Source: Tubulanus polymorphus
Lineage: Eukaryota; Nemertea; Palaeonemertea; Tubulaniformes; Tubulanidae
Assembly (NCBI RefSeq): GCF_964204645.1
Contig: NC_134029.1
Location: 17,192,450 to 17,256,449, forward strand
Length of the DNA stretch: 64,000 nt
Reading direction: 5' to 3'
This document shows positions 10,266 to 22,200 of this stretch, one piece after another. Position 1 is the stretch's first letter. Every line of letters begins with the position of its first letter. The position numbers and the translations under genes were made by a program. The notes under the pieces are model-generated. The model was not told where the DNA came from, did no database searches, and saw only the letters and a program-made list of their open reading frames with translations.

Positions 10266-11059
10266 CTCTCGGAAAGCGAATTGTATTTAACATTTTTTGG
10301 CGGAATAAAATTTGATTGAATTTGTAATTCGGGCACATGGCTAATTAGCATATCAAGGTCATACACCCGATTGGTAAAACCTTTTTTTCGCGAACCTTGC
10401 GCAATTGTCAAGGACGAATTTTCTGTAGAGCAAATAAAAATTCCTCCCAAACACCAAATGAACTAAAGATTTCATAGAAATCGATCTTGAAATACAATTT
10501 TAAATCTTAAAATAAAACCCGGAAGTAAAACAGTAGACGATACCGCAGATTCACGTGAACACCTGATTTCTGTAAACGAAATGTTGGTTGTGACAAAATT
10601 GTTCAGACGGTTTTAGGTGGTAATAAGTACGGAAACGTAACGACCATGGTCGACTTATTCGATGAAATCAGGCCTATGTGATATCCAAATTTTGACTTTT
10701 TTATTCTCCAGACCTCCCTGATATAGAAATAAAAAATTTTGGTGGTACGAAAGTGCAATCACAGCGCCGACGGGGACAGAGCCGTGTCAGAGATCGGCGG
10801 AGTGAAAATTGAGGTGGACGAACACGAAGAAGTAGGCTATTGCGCTACTTGAATCACGAAAACTCCTGGCGCGGCCCCGACGCTTTTCGTTGATTAAGTA
10901 ATACAAATATCATGCAATGGGTTTTCACAATCTACCGCTGGTATTTACCGGATTTCAATATCACTCCAAAATTCAAAGAAACCTCGAAATATCGAACCGG
11001 AACACTTCCGGTACTGTAGATATCCGCGGCTGCCCAACCGGGAAACTTATTTGTTTCAA

Positions 11060-11125
11060 TAGATCCATCATCTTAACCCGTCAAGGGATTCGAACCCACT
11101 AAGCTAAAGCCATGCCAGAATCGGG
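11060..11125 (-). mobile_element. tRNA-like SINE relic
   Basis: The minus strand holds a perfect box B, GGGTTCGAATCC (complement of 11086-11097), immediately preceded by TAGCTTAGTGGG, a box A-like sequence. The boxes abut, so the normal tRNA spacing is lost; an internally deleted SINE head is likely. Confidence 0.4.
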
Positions 11126-11596
11126 TCGGGCCAATCACAGCGCTTGTAACAAACCACATTAGGCTTCTGTGGAATTTCCCAGTAAATGGGCCAATCAGCG
11201 AACACGTAGCGAACGCGGAAGTATTGTCGCGTGTTGATACATGACGTCATGCGCAAAAGCGCCAGTAATGAAATTGCGATAATTCACGTGAACAGCTGCT
11301 GATATTTTCAGATAAACCAATCACAGGGAAGACACAACTTCCTGATTGGCTGATAAAAATTGAAATTTTCCCGATTTAACTTTCGTGAAAAATGCAGAAA
11401 ACATTTTTATGAGACCCTATTTCAAAATTCTGCTCGCTACGATTCCGAGAATGGATTACGCTTAAATACGTGATTTGTTCGAATATGCCCTCACTTGGCA
11501 AGCACAAGAGCCTTTTGTGTGGAAACCATGTCATTTAAATTCGCTCCATTTGTATAGTAATAGGCTCAGCCTACGGCTGGCCTAATAATTAATATC

Positions 11597-12418
11597 TTAA
11601 TCACTTTCACTATCAGACCCTAACAATTTATTCAAACTCTCTACCGTATCATCATCAATAGTTGTTTTATTGTTATACTTATTCATCCTTTCTACCGCAT
11701 CATCAAAAGTTTCTTCTTTATCTTTCACCAAAAGTGTGTCCACATAATCTTTAATATCAATATCTGTAACTATATCACCATGTGGGTGCCATACGGCACC
11801 ATTTTCATTATCATCTTTTTTAGTGTTTGCTCCTAATATTTCATTTACAATATTTGATCCTAATATTTTATTAGCATCAGTTAAATCTAATTCATCTTTA
11901 TTAGGTGTTGCTAATAATAAATCTTCATATAATTCTTTACCATTTACTTTTTTATTTGAAACAAATTTTGTAACATATCTAAATGGGTGTTCTATAAATT
12001 CTTTTAAACCAACACGTTCTATAACATTAGTAATATGTGAATTTGTATTCATATGTTTATTCCAATTTGATGGGGCGTTTGAATATTCATCTTTACAATA
12101 ATCACAATAATTTCTATTTTCGCTAACATTTAATATTATTGCATTATTAGATGTAGAAGGTATTACATTATTAGATGTAGTAGGTATTACTGTAGTAGGT
12201 ATTACTGTAGTAGGTATTACATTATTATCAATTACATTTCTTAAATTATCAACAACTTCACTTTTATTATTATCGATTTCTATTAGTTTAGTTTTATAAA
12301 TTTTGAAAATAGGATCAAATATCAAAGCTATATTACAAGGTATTACATAATATAAACCATCATTATTTTCAAGTGTATCGATGTATGGAATATGTTTATA
12401 TACTTTACCTCCTTCCAT
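11597..12418 (-). CDS. Polinton zinc-finger protein (MEGGK family)
   Basis: 273 aa, open from ATG at 12418 in a TAAATGG context. Residues about 80-95 are repeated VIPTT units; then comes a C2H2-like finger (CDYCKDEYSNAPSNWNKHMN plus a distal His, about 107-130), a conserved block (EFIEHPFRYVTKFVSN) and an acidic, Ser/Asp-rich tail. It lies last in the structural block, directly downstream of the major capsid gene. Possibly nucleic-acid binding; no family recognised. The 25-bp double-hairpin insertion (11776-11800) is in-frame in its 3' third. Confidence 0.75.
   Translation of the reverse strand: MEGGKVYKHIPYIDTLENNDGLYYVIPCNIALIFDPIFKIYKTKLIEIDNNKSEVVDNLRNVIDNNVIPTTVIPTTVIPTTSNNVIPSTSNNAIILNVSENRNYCDYCKDEYSNAPSNWNKHMNTNSHITNVIERVGLKEFIEHPFRYVTKFVSNKKVNGKELYEDLLLATPNKDELDLTDANKILGSNIVNEILGANTKKDDNENGAVWHPHGDIVTDIDIKDYVDTLLVKDKEETFDDAVERMNKYNNKTTIDDDTVESLNKLLGSDSESD
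11776..11800 (-). repeat. 25-bp double-hairpin micro-insertion (zinc-finger gene)
   Basis: Identical on the gene strand to 7349-7373, again following GAAAAT, and again adding nine codons (GAVWHPHG plus one) compared with copy C. Confidence 0.85.
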
Positions 12419-12450
12419 TTATTATATATATTTTTATTAAAGTTAAAATT

Positions 12451-13697
12451 TTAATACATAACACTATCTAATTGTGAATTTACAATATTTAATTGCGCGT
12501 CAGATATAATATAAATATGCATTTTGAAATTTAGACTTCCTTTTTTCTTTGTCATGAATAATTGTATTCCATCTTTAGTGTTCTGTAGTTTTTTACCAGA
12601 ACCATGTAATGAATTATCCTCTGTTGTTCTAAAATCTAACCATAATGCATATTTATTACCGGTATAATAATCAATTTGATTAATATTACAATTTTCAAAT
12701 TATTTTACTTTTTCATTCATGAAATGTTTTCTAATTTCTGGCCATTGATCTATCATTCTCATTCCTTGACAAAATGTTTTATTTGCTATTCCTTCGATAG
12801 TTATTTCTACTTTTGTTATTTCAGGATTATAATAATTATCAACATTTATTGCGCCATTAGTATATGTTGCAATGTAAAAAATATTAATACACCTTTAATA
12901 GATCTTCTTGGGAAGTTAATATTCTCATTAATAATTTCATCATTTGCATTAATAGTTACAGTTTTAAATTTATCAATATAATCATATAATAATGAAAATC
13001 CTTGATTGAATTGAGTTTGAATTATACTTGAAATATTTTCATCAGTTACTGTGTCATATTCTAAACATATATTCGATAATTTCTAACTCATATCTTTATT
13101 AACGCTAGATAATACAATTTCATTTACAGGAGCAAATGTTATCTCAAATATAATATCTTCTTGAATTACATATTTATATAAAGGTGCATTGTTATTTATC
13201 AATTCAAAGTCTAATGGAATTTTATATTTGCTTCCATATATACTTTTTATCAATTTATCTACAGCATTAGTTAATATTGCGCTATTAGCTTCTGATCTTA
13301 ATTTATTTTGGTTTTCTGATTGGATGCCTTGAAATATCATATTATTTCTATTTTCTTTAGTTAACCATAAATCTTTATAATGCATAAATAAATTATAATC
13401 ATCTAATGAGAAAACTGTTTCTGGACCAATCTTTATAGTTAACTTTTTAATCAAATATCTTCCAACATTATCAACAACATAATTATTATTATTACCGATT
13501 ACTTTTATATCGGCTGATAAATAAATACTATTTGGAACATAAAAAGTATTTTGTGTTAATCTAGGAATTCTAACATATAAAGTTTCATCGATATTGATAT
13601 TAGAAGGGCTATGAGTAATTATATGATGTGATCTTTCTGCTTTAATAGCATTAGATATTCTAGACATCTTAGAAGGATTGATATAACTCCCACTCAT
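12451..13697 (-). pseudogene. MCP: Polinton major capsid protein, damaged
   Basis: About 414 codons. Recognised by blocks typical of the Polinton double-jelly-roll capsid: LYVRIPRLTQNTFYVPNS, NVGRYLIKKLTIKIGPE, YKDLWLTKENRNNM, a YGSKYKIPLDFEL segment and, near the end, ALWLDFRTTEDNSLHGSGK and HIYIISDAQLN. An in-frame TAG at about 13083-13085 and a frameshift near 12870 break it; the first 204 codons are open. It starts AATAAATGAGTGGG, the common gene-start motif. It would form the hexameric capsomers of a virion. Confidence 0.88.
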
Positions 13698-13716
13698 TTA
13701 TTCAACAAAAAACTAA

Positions 13717-15198
13717 TTATTTATTTTTGATCATGTTTACTTGATATTTTTTGATATCATGTTTACTAGCCCAAAAATAATTAAATTAACTGTAATTAAA
13801 AATAAAATAATATGTTCAGCAGCAAAGTTAATAATGTTTCCCTGCAGATTTCAATATAAAACCAACAATTGATGCAATTATTCCTGGTAAAGCTGCAGCA
13901 GATTTTTTAGATGGTTCCCATAAATATTTTGCTAATTTCTTTAAACCATCTTTAACTTTATCTTGTATAGAATTATTATCATTCGGGGGTTTATCCGGTT
14001 TATTGGGAGTAGGTGTAGATTTTAAAGCATTTGATATAGCTAAACCAATTGTTGTAAATAACATAGTTACAGCTGTTAGAATTGAAAGAATTGTTATTCC
14101 TTCTAATTTAAATAACAATTTTATTCTATCTTTCAATGATATGTCAGAATTTGGTTTAATCAACAAATCTTTAAAAATAACTTTTAATCTATTAATATTA
14201 TAATCATATGATTTTAATAATAATTTAATTTCTTCTTTTTGTAATTCTATGTTATATTCTAAATCATCTTTTTCTTTTTCTAAACGTAATTCTTTTTGCC
14301 TATATTCTATTTCATAAATTACTTGATGATCTAAATCAGACTTTAATTGTTCTATTTCTTTATTTTTATCAGTTAATTCTTTTTCTAAAGTTCTAATTCT
14401 AAAATCTCTTATACTTTTATCATGCGCAATTTTACCAGATGCATGTCTTATACTAAAAATTTCTCTTATTGCTTTATCAGAAAATATATCTAAATCTTCT
14501 AATTCTTGATCTGTTGCATCAAGTAATCCCTTCGGTAAAAGTTTTTCAGTTTGAACTTCTCTTGAATTAGGTCTACTAGTTTTGGAAGTTATATTCTGTT
14601 CAGAAGTTGTTTCTGTTTCTAAATTATTATCGATTGTTTCAAATAAGTCATCAATTCTTTGACTAAATTCTTTTATATTATCATTTCTTTCTTCTTGTGT
14701 AACATCAGTTATTTCATTACTATTACTTATTCTCTTAATTCTATCTGGTTCTAACTTAAGCAAAGTTGATTCCGCTAATATTTTATTTAGTCTTGTCTTT
14801 TGATTAGTGATATCAATATAATAATCACCTTCCAAACGATAATAATATTTACCTTTAAAAAGTTTTAAGTTTTGTACTAAAAGTCTGGCGCCTCTATTAT
14901 TTATATTATATCCAGAATCTTTAAATACACGTTGAAAATCATACATAAATTCATAATTTTCAAAATTTTCTCTTTCTAAATCTTGATTTTCATTTTCAGG
15001 AGGTATTCTCGATCTAGTTCTTCTATCAAATTCATCTGTTGATGGGGCTTTAGAACCACTATCTGCTTAATTAGAATTATATGCTGATTCATTACCATCA
15101 TCAATATTAGTTTCTGCATCATTATAATCATCATCAATATATCCCTCATTATTATTTCCCATTTCTCCCATTTCATAATCTTCTCCACCTTCTGCCAT
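13717..15198 (-). pseudogene. Coiled-coil protein with C-terminal membrane segments
   Basis: The N-terminus is very acidic (MAEGGEDYEM...). A middle heptad-rich coiled coil follows (about 14220-14400, rich in E/K/L). Near the C-terminus are a hydrophobic pair (ITILSILTAVTMLFTTIGLA) and a second hydrophobic helix (ALPGIIASIVGFIL). An in-frame TAA lies near 15067 and a frameshift near 13830, leaving 372 codons open in the middle. The position upstream of the capsid gene suggests a structural or entry-related virion protein; this is inference. Confidence 0.7.
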
Positions 15199-15214
15199 TT
15201 ATATAATAAAAAAA

Positions 15215-16603
15215 TTAAAATTTGAAATATAATATTCCTCCTATAACAATTCCTATACAAGTTAAAGCTAATTTAGTATTTTCATGGGATTTATTATCAT
15301 TATCAGTTTTAATTATATCATGTTGAAAAATATCAGTTCTTATATTTTCTGATGTATTGTAATCTTTTATTTTGGAGTCATTATCCAATTTAATATTTTT
15401 AGTTTTAGTTTCTGTTGATTGAATGTGTTTTTTATTTTTTTCACCTTCCATTAATTTTGGAGCAGTGATAATCTTTTTATTTATATCATTTAATCCAAAT
15501 GAATTATTTATTGTTGCAGTTTTAATTAGATTATTGTAACCAATTATATTTCCCATCTTTAATACTAAATCATTAGAAATAATTAATAGATTAGGGCCTA
15601 TACAATAATTTTATCTAATATGTGATTTATCTAAATAATTTTGATATCTTACAATGTTTTCTGGAATCGATCTATTTTTATCATTATGTATGGAATCTTC
15701 AAATAAAACTTTAAATTGTTTTTGTGTATCGAATGATGTATTCAAATTTCCAATTATTGGGGATCTTGTTTCAACTTGCGCACCTAAAATACATATCAAA
15801 TAAGTTCTAATTGATTGATTTATTCTTTGTATTCCGGCTTTAGCAAAACCTTCATTATTTTCTAAAATGAAATAAACCCAACCATTATTGTTTTCTTGTT
15901 TTAAATTATCATAAAATGTCGGTAATTTATTGAAATTTAATGTTTCTAAATCCTTAGTTTCTATTTTACCATAACCTAATGTATTACTATAGATATTATA
16001 AAAGCTATTAGATGGTATGGGAAGTGCACAATATTCTGCAATCTTTTTAGGGCAAGGAAGTGATCTTATTGTTCCAATTTTTGTTCTAAAATCAGAATTA
16101 TTTATATCTATATTAAATTCATTACAAATTTTATAAAACTTTGATAAATTAATATTATTATCTAATTCTTTAAAATACCTAGATCCTGGTAAAGCGCACT
16201 CTAATTCATTTAATATTATTCTTATTTGAAAGTATGTATGAACTCTAAATAAACTTTGAATTATTTTATATTTAGAATTATTCAAATGATCATTCCAACT
16301 CATTCCACATCCTGTTGTTGCACAATAAACAGCAAAATTTAATTGGTTCTGCCAATACTTCATATTAGATTTTAATAACCATTGTTTTTCATCTTTCAAT
16401 TTTTTTAAATTAATTAAATATACATGAAATATATTTTCCATCTTTGCATTAAAATTATTAGTTTCAGAAACATTAATTTCTAAATTAGTTAATGAATCTA
16501 AAACTTCATTTCTATATGTAATATGTTTATTAAAATCTATTGCTGGAATATTATATTTAATTGATTTATTATATTGGAAAGCTTTTGGAAAACTATCTGC
16601 CAT
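15215..16603 (-). pseudogene. 433-aa-type Polinton virion-associated protein, one stop
   Basis: Homologous along its length to the intact gene at 51060-52361. Conserved phrases include MKYWQNQLNFAVYCATTGCG, RFHTYFQ-type and RINQSIRTYLICILGAQVET. I recognise the YCATTGCG block as common to Polinton-like loci of marine invertebrates, but its biochemical role is not known to me. A single in-frame TAA at about 15611 splits it into 330 and 113 codons. It ends in a hydrophobic C-terminal helix (LALTCIGIVIGGILYF). Confidence 0.75.
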
Positions 16604-16619
16604 TTATATAATTAAAAAA

Positions 16620-17054
16620 TTAATAATTTAATAATTCTTTTAATAATTTATCTTGTTCTTCAACTGTTATATGACCATTTAAACTTATTATATAATCTAG
16701 TGTATTCTTTAATTTATTAATTTCTTTTATATTAGTTTTAATTTTTTCTTTATTACTTTTTATATTTAATTTTGAACTTATACCGGTTAAAACACTTGAA
16801 CTTAATCCTAACACACCAATTGATATAGCTAAAGGTGTTAATGGACTGAATATTGCTAGAAATGTTATTACAGAACTAATTGTAACCGAACCACTTATAA
16901 TCAAATAATATAAAATTTTACTTTTTAGATATTTTTTCTTTCTAACTTTTAAGTCACTTTCAAATTCTAATATTTGTTTTTCTAAATATATTTTTAATTT
17001 ATTTTTATTTATATCATGAGGAATAATATCAATATTATCAACTTTATTTTCAAT
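16620..17054 (-). pseudogene. Two-pass membrane protein, start codon lost
   Basis: Homologous to the intact 144-aa gene at 52378-52812. It has a charged N-terminal helix, a hydrophobic hairpin (ILYYLIISGSVTISSVITFL and LAISIGVLGLSSSVLTGIS) and a Lys-rich C-terminal helix. The position of the ATG used in copy D (17052-17054) reads ATT on the gene strand, and the TAAATG motif is damaged, so translation is doubtful although the frame is open. Confidence 0.65.
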
Positions 17055-17073
17055 GTATTTAGAAAAAAAATTA

Positions 17074-17496
17074 CTAATTAGTAAATTTATAAGCAACAAA
17101 TATAACAATAACTGTTCCACCTAAAATCCATATTATTTCATATTTCTGTTGTTCTTTACTTGGGGTATAATAATCTGATAATTTAGGTTTGTATAGATGT
17201 AATTTTTCTTTATTTGTTACTGCGTTATATAAACTCATTGCATCATCAACTGATTGAAAATCTCTATGTGAAATCTTCTGATCATATAATTCCTTGTTAA
17301 TATAATCCATATAGTTTTGTCTTTTTTCTCTATATTCTTCCGCTGCTTTATTATATTTCTCTAACGCTAAGTTATGTCTTCTTTGTTCTCCTAATGAACT
17401 ATTTTTATCGATATGTTTAAATAAATAACCACCACCAGTAAATGCTAAAGCGTTAACAATTGCTGATCCTATAATAGTTATAATTGCAGAAGCCAT
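17074..17496 (-). CDS. Polinton small membrane-anchored protein (MASAI family)
   Basis: 140 aa, intact. An N-terminal hydrophobic Gly/Ala-rich segment (ITIIGSAIVNALAFTGGGYL) is followed by a helical region (KYNKAAEEYREKRQNYMDYI), the block FQSVDDAMSLYNAV, a DYYTP motif and a C-terminal membrane helix (IIWILGGTVIVIFVAY). This arrangement recurs beside capsid genes in Polinton-like elements of other invertebrates. The exact role is unknown; a minor virion membrane protein is plausible. ATG in AATAAATGG. Confidence 0.75.
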   Translation of the reverse strand: MASAIITIIGSAIVNALAFTGGGYLFKHIDKNSSLGEQRRHNLALEKYNKAAEEYREKRQNYMDYINKELYDQKISHRDFQSVDDAMSLYNAVTNKEKLHLYKPKLSDYYTPSKEQQKYEIIWILGGTVIVIFVAYKFTN

Positions 17497-17520
17497 TTAT
17501 TTAGTAAAATAATTACGCAT

Positions 17521-17743
17521 TTATATGGGAGGAATATATTTTTGTTTTTCCAAATAATCAATAGTTAAATTAGATAAAGTAACTGCTAATGTTAATTTTA
17601 AGATATCATTTATATCAAATCTATCAACATTAACACTTCCCATTTTAAATACTTTTTTTTAATACCATTGAATAACCAACAGTTCCAACTGATAGTAATG
17701 CGCCATTATATAATCCAGTTATTATCCACTTATTATCACTCAT
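17521..17743 (-). pseudogene. 73-aa hydrophobic protein, frameshifted
   Basis: Corresponds to the intact genes at 53277-53498 and 33922-34143 (MSDNKWIITGLYN...). A run of eight A on the gene strand (about 17653-17660), one longer than in copy C, shifts the frame. The protein has one N-terminal membrane segment. Its ATG lies against the stop of the preceding gene. Confidence 0.65.
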
Positions 17744-18085
17744 TTATTTATCAAAGAAATTACTATCATCAAAATATTTAGTTAACTTATTTATGATTAA
17801 TTCAACATTTATTTCATTACTACTTTGAAGATTATCATATATTTTGGATAATATGTTTTTGATATCTTCAATAATTCCATCTTCATTTAATTCATAATAT
17901 TCTAAAGGCGTTTTAATTAAATCAATTACTTTTTCTATATTATAATTTTCTTTATCAATCATTGATGCATTGTTAAATGATTTACTTTTTATATCAGTAA
18001 TTACATCATTTAGTTTAATTCTCATTTCTTTACCATGTTTAAAATCAAACCCAAAACATATACTCGGTCCAACAGTTATATTCAT
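17744..18085 (-). CDS. Small Polinton protein (MNITV family)
   Basis: 113 aa, intact. The conserved start MNITVGPSICFGFDFKHGKE is followed by a variable acidic helical region and a conserved end (IINKLTKYFDDSNFFDK). No domain recognised. It lies between the penton-like gene and the 73-aa gene in all three copies, its stop abutting the next ATG (TAAATGAG), with ATATAAATGAA at its own start. Confidence 0.65.
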   Translation of the reverse strand: MNITVGPSICFGFDFKHGKEMRIKLNDVITDIKSKSFNNASMIDKENYNIEKVIDLIKTPLEYYELNEDGIIEDIKNILSKIYDNLQSSNEINVELIINKLTKYFDDSNFFDK

Positions 18086-18102
18086 TTATATAGTGAAAAA
18101 TA

Positions 18103-18864
18103 TTACTCTCTACATATTATAACTAATTCATAAATTACAGGGAAATTATTTAAATCAATTAAGTATCCATTATGATTTCTAATTTCTAATCTAAAATTAT
18201 TAAAACGAGGAATGCATGGTTTGAAATCACATTCTGTTAAATTATAATTTATTTGCGTTCCAAATTCTTTAACATTCTTCAATGGCAAAATGTTTAGTAA
18301 ACCAGAATTACAAGTTATATCTTTAGTTGCTTCGAATGTTTTTGTAGGATCGATAAAATTGCAATAAATATAAAAATGTGTGTAAGGTATTAAGTTTGGT
18401 GTAGTAGCGTCAATATTTGTAAAAGATCTATCTGGAAGAATTCCTAACAGTTTAGCTATAGGTTTTTTTACCATAAATTTATGTTTTTCACTATTAGACA
18501 ACCTTATCTTTATTCTATCAGAACTCTCACTTTTTAAAAATCTAATACTAAACCCAGAACTACTACCTAATTTGTGCCAGGCTTTTCTATTAATTTCTTG
18601 TGCTAATGTATCAAAATTATATAACCCCGGTTTTAAATATATATAGACCCATTCATTTTCATTTTTATTAAAAATTAAAAAAGCTCTATGTTCAATAGTT
18701 TTATTCGATATATTGTAAAAAGAATTACATAAACTTATATTTACTAATTTCAAATCAACACAATTTTTATATTCCCTATCTAATTGAACTAGTAAATTAT
18801 GAGATCTATAATTTGTAAGCCTTCTAGAATCAACAAATATTCTGTATTCTTTTAATTCCGCCAT
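18103..18864 (-). CDS. Putative penton/minor capsid protein
   Basis: 253 aa, intact. Features in order: YRIFVDSRRLT, an LVQLDREYKNCVDLKLVNIS strand-rich region, LKPGLYNFDTLAQEINRKA, a central HFYIYCNFIDPT segment and a final FNNFRLEIRNHNGYLIDL. The pattern of an N-terminal presentation motif, FYIYCD/N-like block and C-terminal 'dG-layer' strands fits the single-jelly-roll penton (minor capsid) protein of Polintons. The homology is by motif, not structure. Open and unbroken here, broken in C and D. Confidence 0.7.
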   Translation of the reverse strand: MAELKEYRIFVDSRRLTNYRSHNLLVQLDREYKNCVDLKLVNISLCNSFYNISNKTIEHRAFLIFNKNENEWVYIYLKPGLYNFDTLAQEINRKAWHKLGSSSGFSIRFLKSESSDRIKIRLSNSEKHKFMVKKPIAKLLGILPDRSFTNIDATTPNLIPYTHFYIYCNFIDPTKTFEATKDITCNSGLLNILPLKNVKEFGTQINYNLTECDFKPCIPRFNNFRLEIRNHNGYLIDLNNFPVIYELVIICRE

Positions 18865-18881
18865 TTATTTTACATATTTTC

Positions 18882-19235
18882 TTATTCGAAATCTATTTCA
18901 TGGTGCCCTTTTTCATTCTTACATTTGTATACGAAATAGAAATCTCCAGAACATAATTCTCCTAGATCTTCACTTGATAATCTATGAAATCTATCTGGTA
19001 AATATGTTCTGAATTTATGTGTATTTCCTTTTAATCCTTCATATTCTAAGTGTATAACTAATTTATCTCCATAGTTATTATTAACTGCATCAATATTTGT
19101 AATTAGATATTTCTTATGGATTGTTAATTCTGTTAACTTTTTGAATTTATAATCTACAGATTTTACATTTGTGATATCTTTTATTCTATCTAGAAATAAT
19201 TTGTTGTTCTCACTGTGTGTTTTTTTACTCTCCAT
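18882..19235 (-). CDS. Small Polinton protein, possible OB-fold-like
   Basis: 117 aa, intact, downstream of the polymerase gene. The block YKFKKLTELTIHKKYLITNI then YGDKLVIHLEYEG and YLPDRFHRLSSEDL matches the general pattern (L-x-K-Y-x-I ... KYG-x-x-L-V ... LPxRF) of small proteins found beside Polinton-like polymerases. A single-strand DNA-binding role would fit; this is inference. Starts after a TTTTTATTAAAAT leader. Confidence 0.6.
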   Translation of the reverse strand: MESKKTHSENNKLFLDRIKDITNVKSVDYKFKKLTELTIHKKYLITNIDAVNNNYGDKLVIHLEYEGLKGNTHKFRTYLPDRFHRLSSEDLGELCSGDFYFVYKCKNEKGHHEIDFE

Positions 19236-19264
19236 TTTAATAACATATTTTTATTAAAATTTGA

Positions 19265-22200
19265 TTAACACGTTAGAATTCTTTTCATTATCTCGTTCTC
19301 TTTTGTTTCTTCTCTTTTAAAAATTTTAAGTATTCATCTAAATTGCAACCATAAGCAACTGTATGAATTCCATCATCTAAAATATATCTTTTATCATCAA
19401 ATGGGTTCAAACTTATGTTCTCTATTTCTTCAATAAACATTTCGTGGTACTCAGATCTTAAACATCTCATCTTATGTTTTCTAACTTCTTCATTGAATAT
19501 ACAATTGATGTAATCTTTGAAATGAATATTCTTTTCTACTACACTTTTGGTTATTCCTTTTAACTTTTTAGCTTCATGTTCTTTAGTTTTATATGAATAC
19601 ATTTTAGATCTAATACCTATGAATTCAATCATTTCTTCACCGCCTAATTCATCTTTGAATTTACCGGGAACTTTTTTATTATCATTGCTAAACAATTCAT
19701 GATCTTTAGGATAATTACTGAAATCAAAATGATGTTTTAATGTTTTTAAATCATCAGTTATGTTATTAGTTTTTATCTTTAATATGTAACTGTCAGTATC
19801 AAAATATAATATTTCTATGTGTTTTCCTCCAAAAAGTGGTTGTAATATATTATAATAGAATTCATACATTAGTAATTTTGATAATTCTAAAACTGAAGCG
19901 CCAACATAGATTGGTTTATTAAATTTCATTGATGTTCTCATCTTAACTGCGGCTAAATTTTCATCAAATATTCTGTTACCAATGAACTTAGGATATGTTT
20001 GTAAATGTCTAATTCTTTTACCATTACTGACTAACTCAATATCATTTCTATTTCTAATATTTTCACAAGTCTTACCATAGAATGCATTGTTCATTAACTT
20101 GAAGAAATCTTTCTCGAAATCAGTTTTAGCTTCAGTTCTCTGTTTGGTGTTAAAATCTATATATTTTTCTAACCACTTAGATTGACTAAATGAAATATAT
20201 CTATGTACTTTTTTTAGGATCATTCCTTGTTTTAGATAAAACTTTAACATTCTATAATGTACTACATAATTATATTTATCTTCTTGAGTTACCATTAACT
20301 TTTCTGTATGAATATGATTTTCGGGTTTAATTCTTTTTTGATAATTTGATAATTCTTCATGAGTTACAGTTTTATGTTCGGGGCAGTATGCTAGATTTCT
20401 AGATTTAAATTTAATATGTTCAGGATATTCTAAATCTACAACAAAAAAGTAACCAGTATCTGAATCATCTGCAATATCTAGGATTCTTTTCTTCTAATCA
20501 AATTTATCATTATTTTCATTCTGTAAAACTTCAGTTAATTCAAATACTCCATAAGGTTGTGGTTCCATCATTGCCCAACCATACAAATTATTTGCATCTA
20601 TATATAATAACTTATATCCAAGGTTATTATTTACATTGAAATATCTATCACCTAATACACCTGAAACTCCTCCTCTTATAGATTTTTCAAATAATAATAA
20701 TTGATCTATATTTGTTAACAAATCCATTTTTATATTTGTAAATTTTAATCCACAATCCCATGTTAATCCTGGTGATGAATAACAATGACAAGGATCAATG
20801 TTAAAATATGTTAGGTTAACATCTCTAAACCTTTTCAATATATCGGTTAATAATAATACATCTGATTTTAAATATAAATCTACTAATTGTCCATGCTTTT
20901 CTATTTTGAAATGATTCCAAATATTCAATGTTCTATTATAGACTTCATCTTTAACATATTCATTTTTTAATTCATCATAGAATTGTTCTTTCACTAATTC
21001 AGTTATATTGAAATCATTATGTGATTTATAAAATGAATATGGAATTGCTCCTTTATATCTCATTAATTGGAAATCATCATTATTTGGGTAGTGTTGCTTT
21101 AATATTTTTAATTCATCATCAACTAATGATTTTGATAAGTTATCTAATGAACTATTTAAAAATCTATATGAATCTATAAATCTTAGGCAACCAAATTGGA
21201 ATGATATATAATTCTCAGATGTTTTAGCTAACATTCTAAATTTATAAGTTGGTATTTTATCTTTTGATCTATTTGAATTTAATCTTTCTATTTCATTATT
21301 AATTTCTTCTATTTTATGACATAACTGTTTGATTTATAAGTTGGTATTTTAACTTTTGATCTATTTGAATTTAATCTTTCTATTTCATTATTAATTTCTT
21401 CTATTTTATGACATAACTGTTTGATGAATAAATGTGCATCATATCCTGATAGATTATGAAATATAACTGGTACAAAGTTAATTTTCTTAGCTTGTAAGTT
21501 ACAATTCTCATGTGCGGCGCCTCTAAACTTTCCATTCAAATGATCATGGTCTCTTACTTTTTTATCTTTATAATTAAATATCTTTTCACAATAATAACAT
21601 TTATCTGCAAACTCAAATTCTTCTTTATCTTCTTCTGTCATTATAATTTCTATATTTGTATTCAATAATTTACTAAATCTTATTTCATATTCAATTAATG
21701 AGTCACAAAAATGATTGATAACATTTTCATTTCTGTAATTATAATATTCACTTTCAATTAGTTCTGGATAATCAGATTTTATATATAACCCGAAAGCTGC
21801 AGCTGATTGATGAATCTTTTTAATAGTATTTGATTTTGGTGGTTCATCTGAAAAATCATTTTCATTAGAATTTAATTTCTTTCTTTTATAATATATTTCT
21901 TTTCTATCTTGATCAGTTAGTTCTTTATTTAATGATTCAAAATCTCCATATATTACAAATGGTACTTTATTTTTGTAATCATATTTTTTGAATTCTAATA
22001 TTTTATCTTTTTCATTTGGTAAAACTAATTTACAATAATCATGATTTTCACATAATTGTTTATGATTTAATAATGCCCTTTCAGTTCTGAATTTAGTTAT
22101 ACATTTTCTACATACATATATTTTATTATCAAAATCATTTTCTGATTTGAAAAATAAATCAATTCTTTCAATCCACATATAATGTTTCTCATAATATAAT

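Larger units (their letters stand above)
9358..11583. other. 2.2-kb foreign block interrupting Polinton AB
   Basis: Copy D runs directly from TTGAGTTAAATA into TAATTAATATCTTAATC; here the two halves are separated by 2.2 kb of less AT-rich sequence. The block starts CAAGAGCCCCAAGGGGCACA and ends GCCTACGGCTGGCCTAA. GGCCAGCC near the left end and its complement near the right end hint at short inverted ends. Inside are a LINE C-terminus relic, a tRNA-like box B and phrases like GGCCATCTTGA twice. No intact gene. Probably a composite of dispersed host repeats inserted after the Polinton. Confidence 0.75.
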
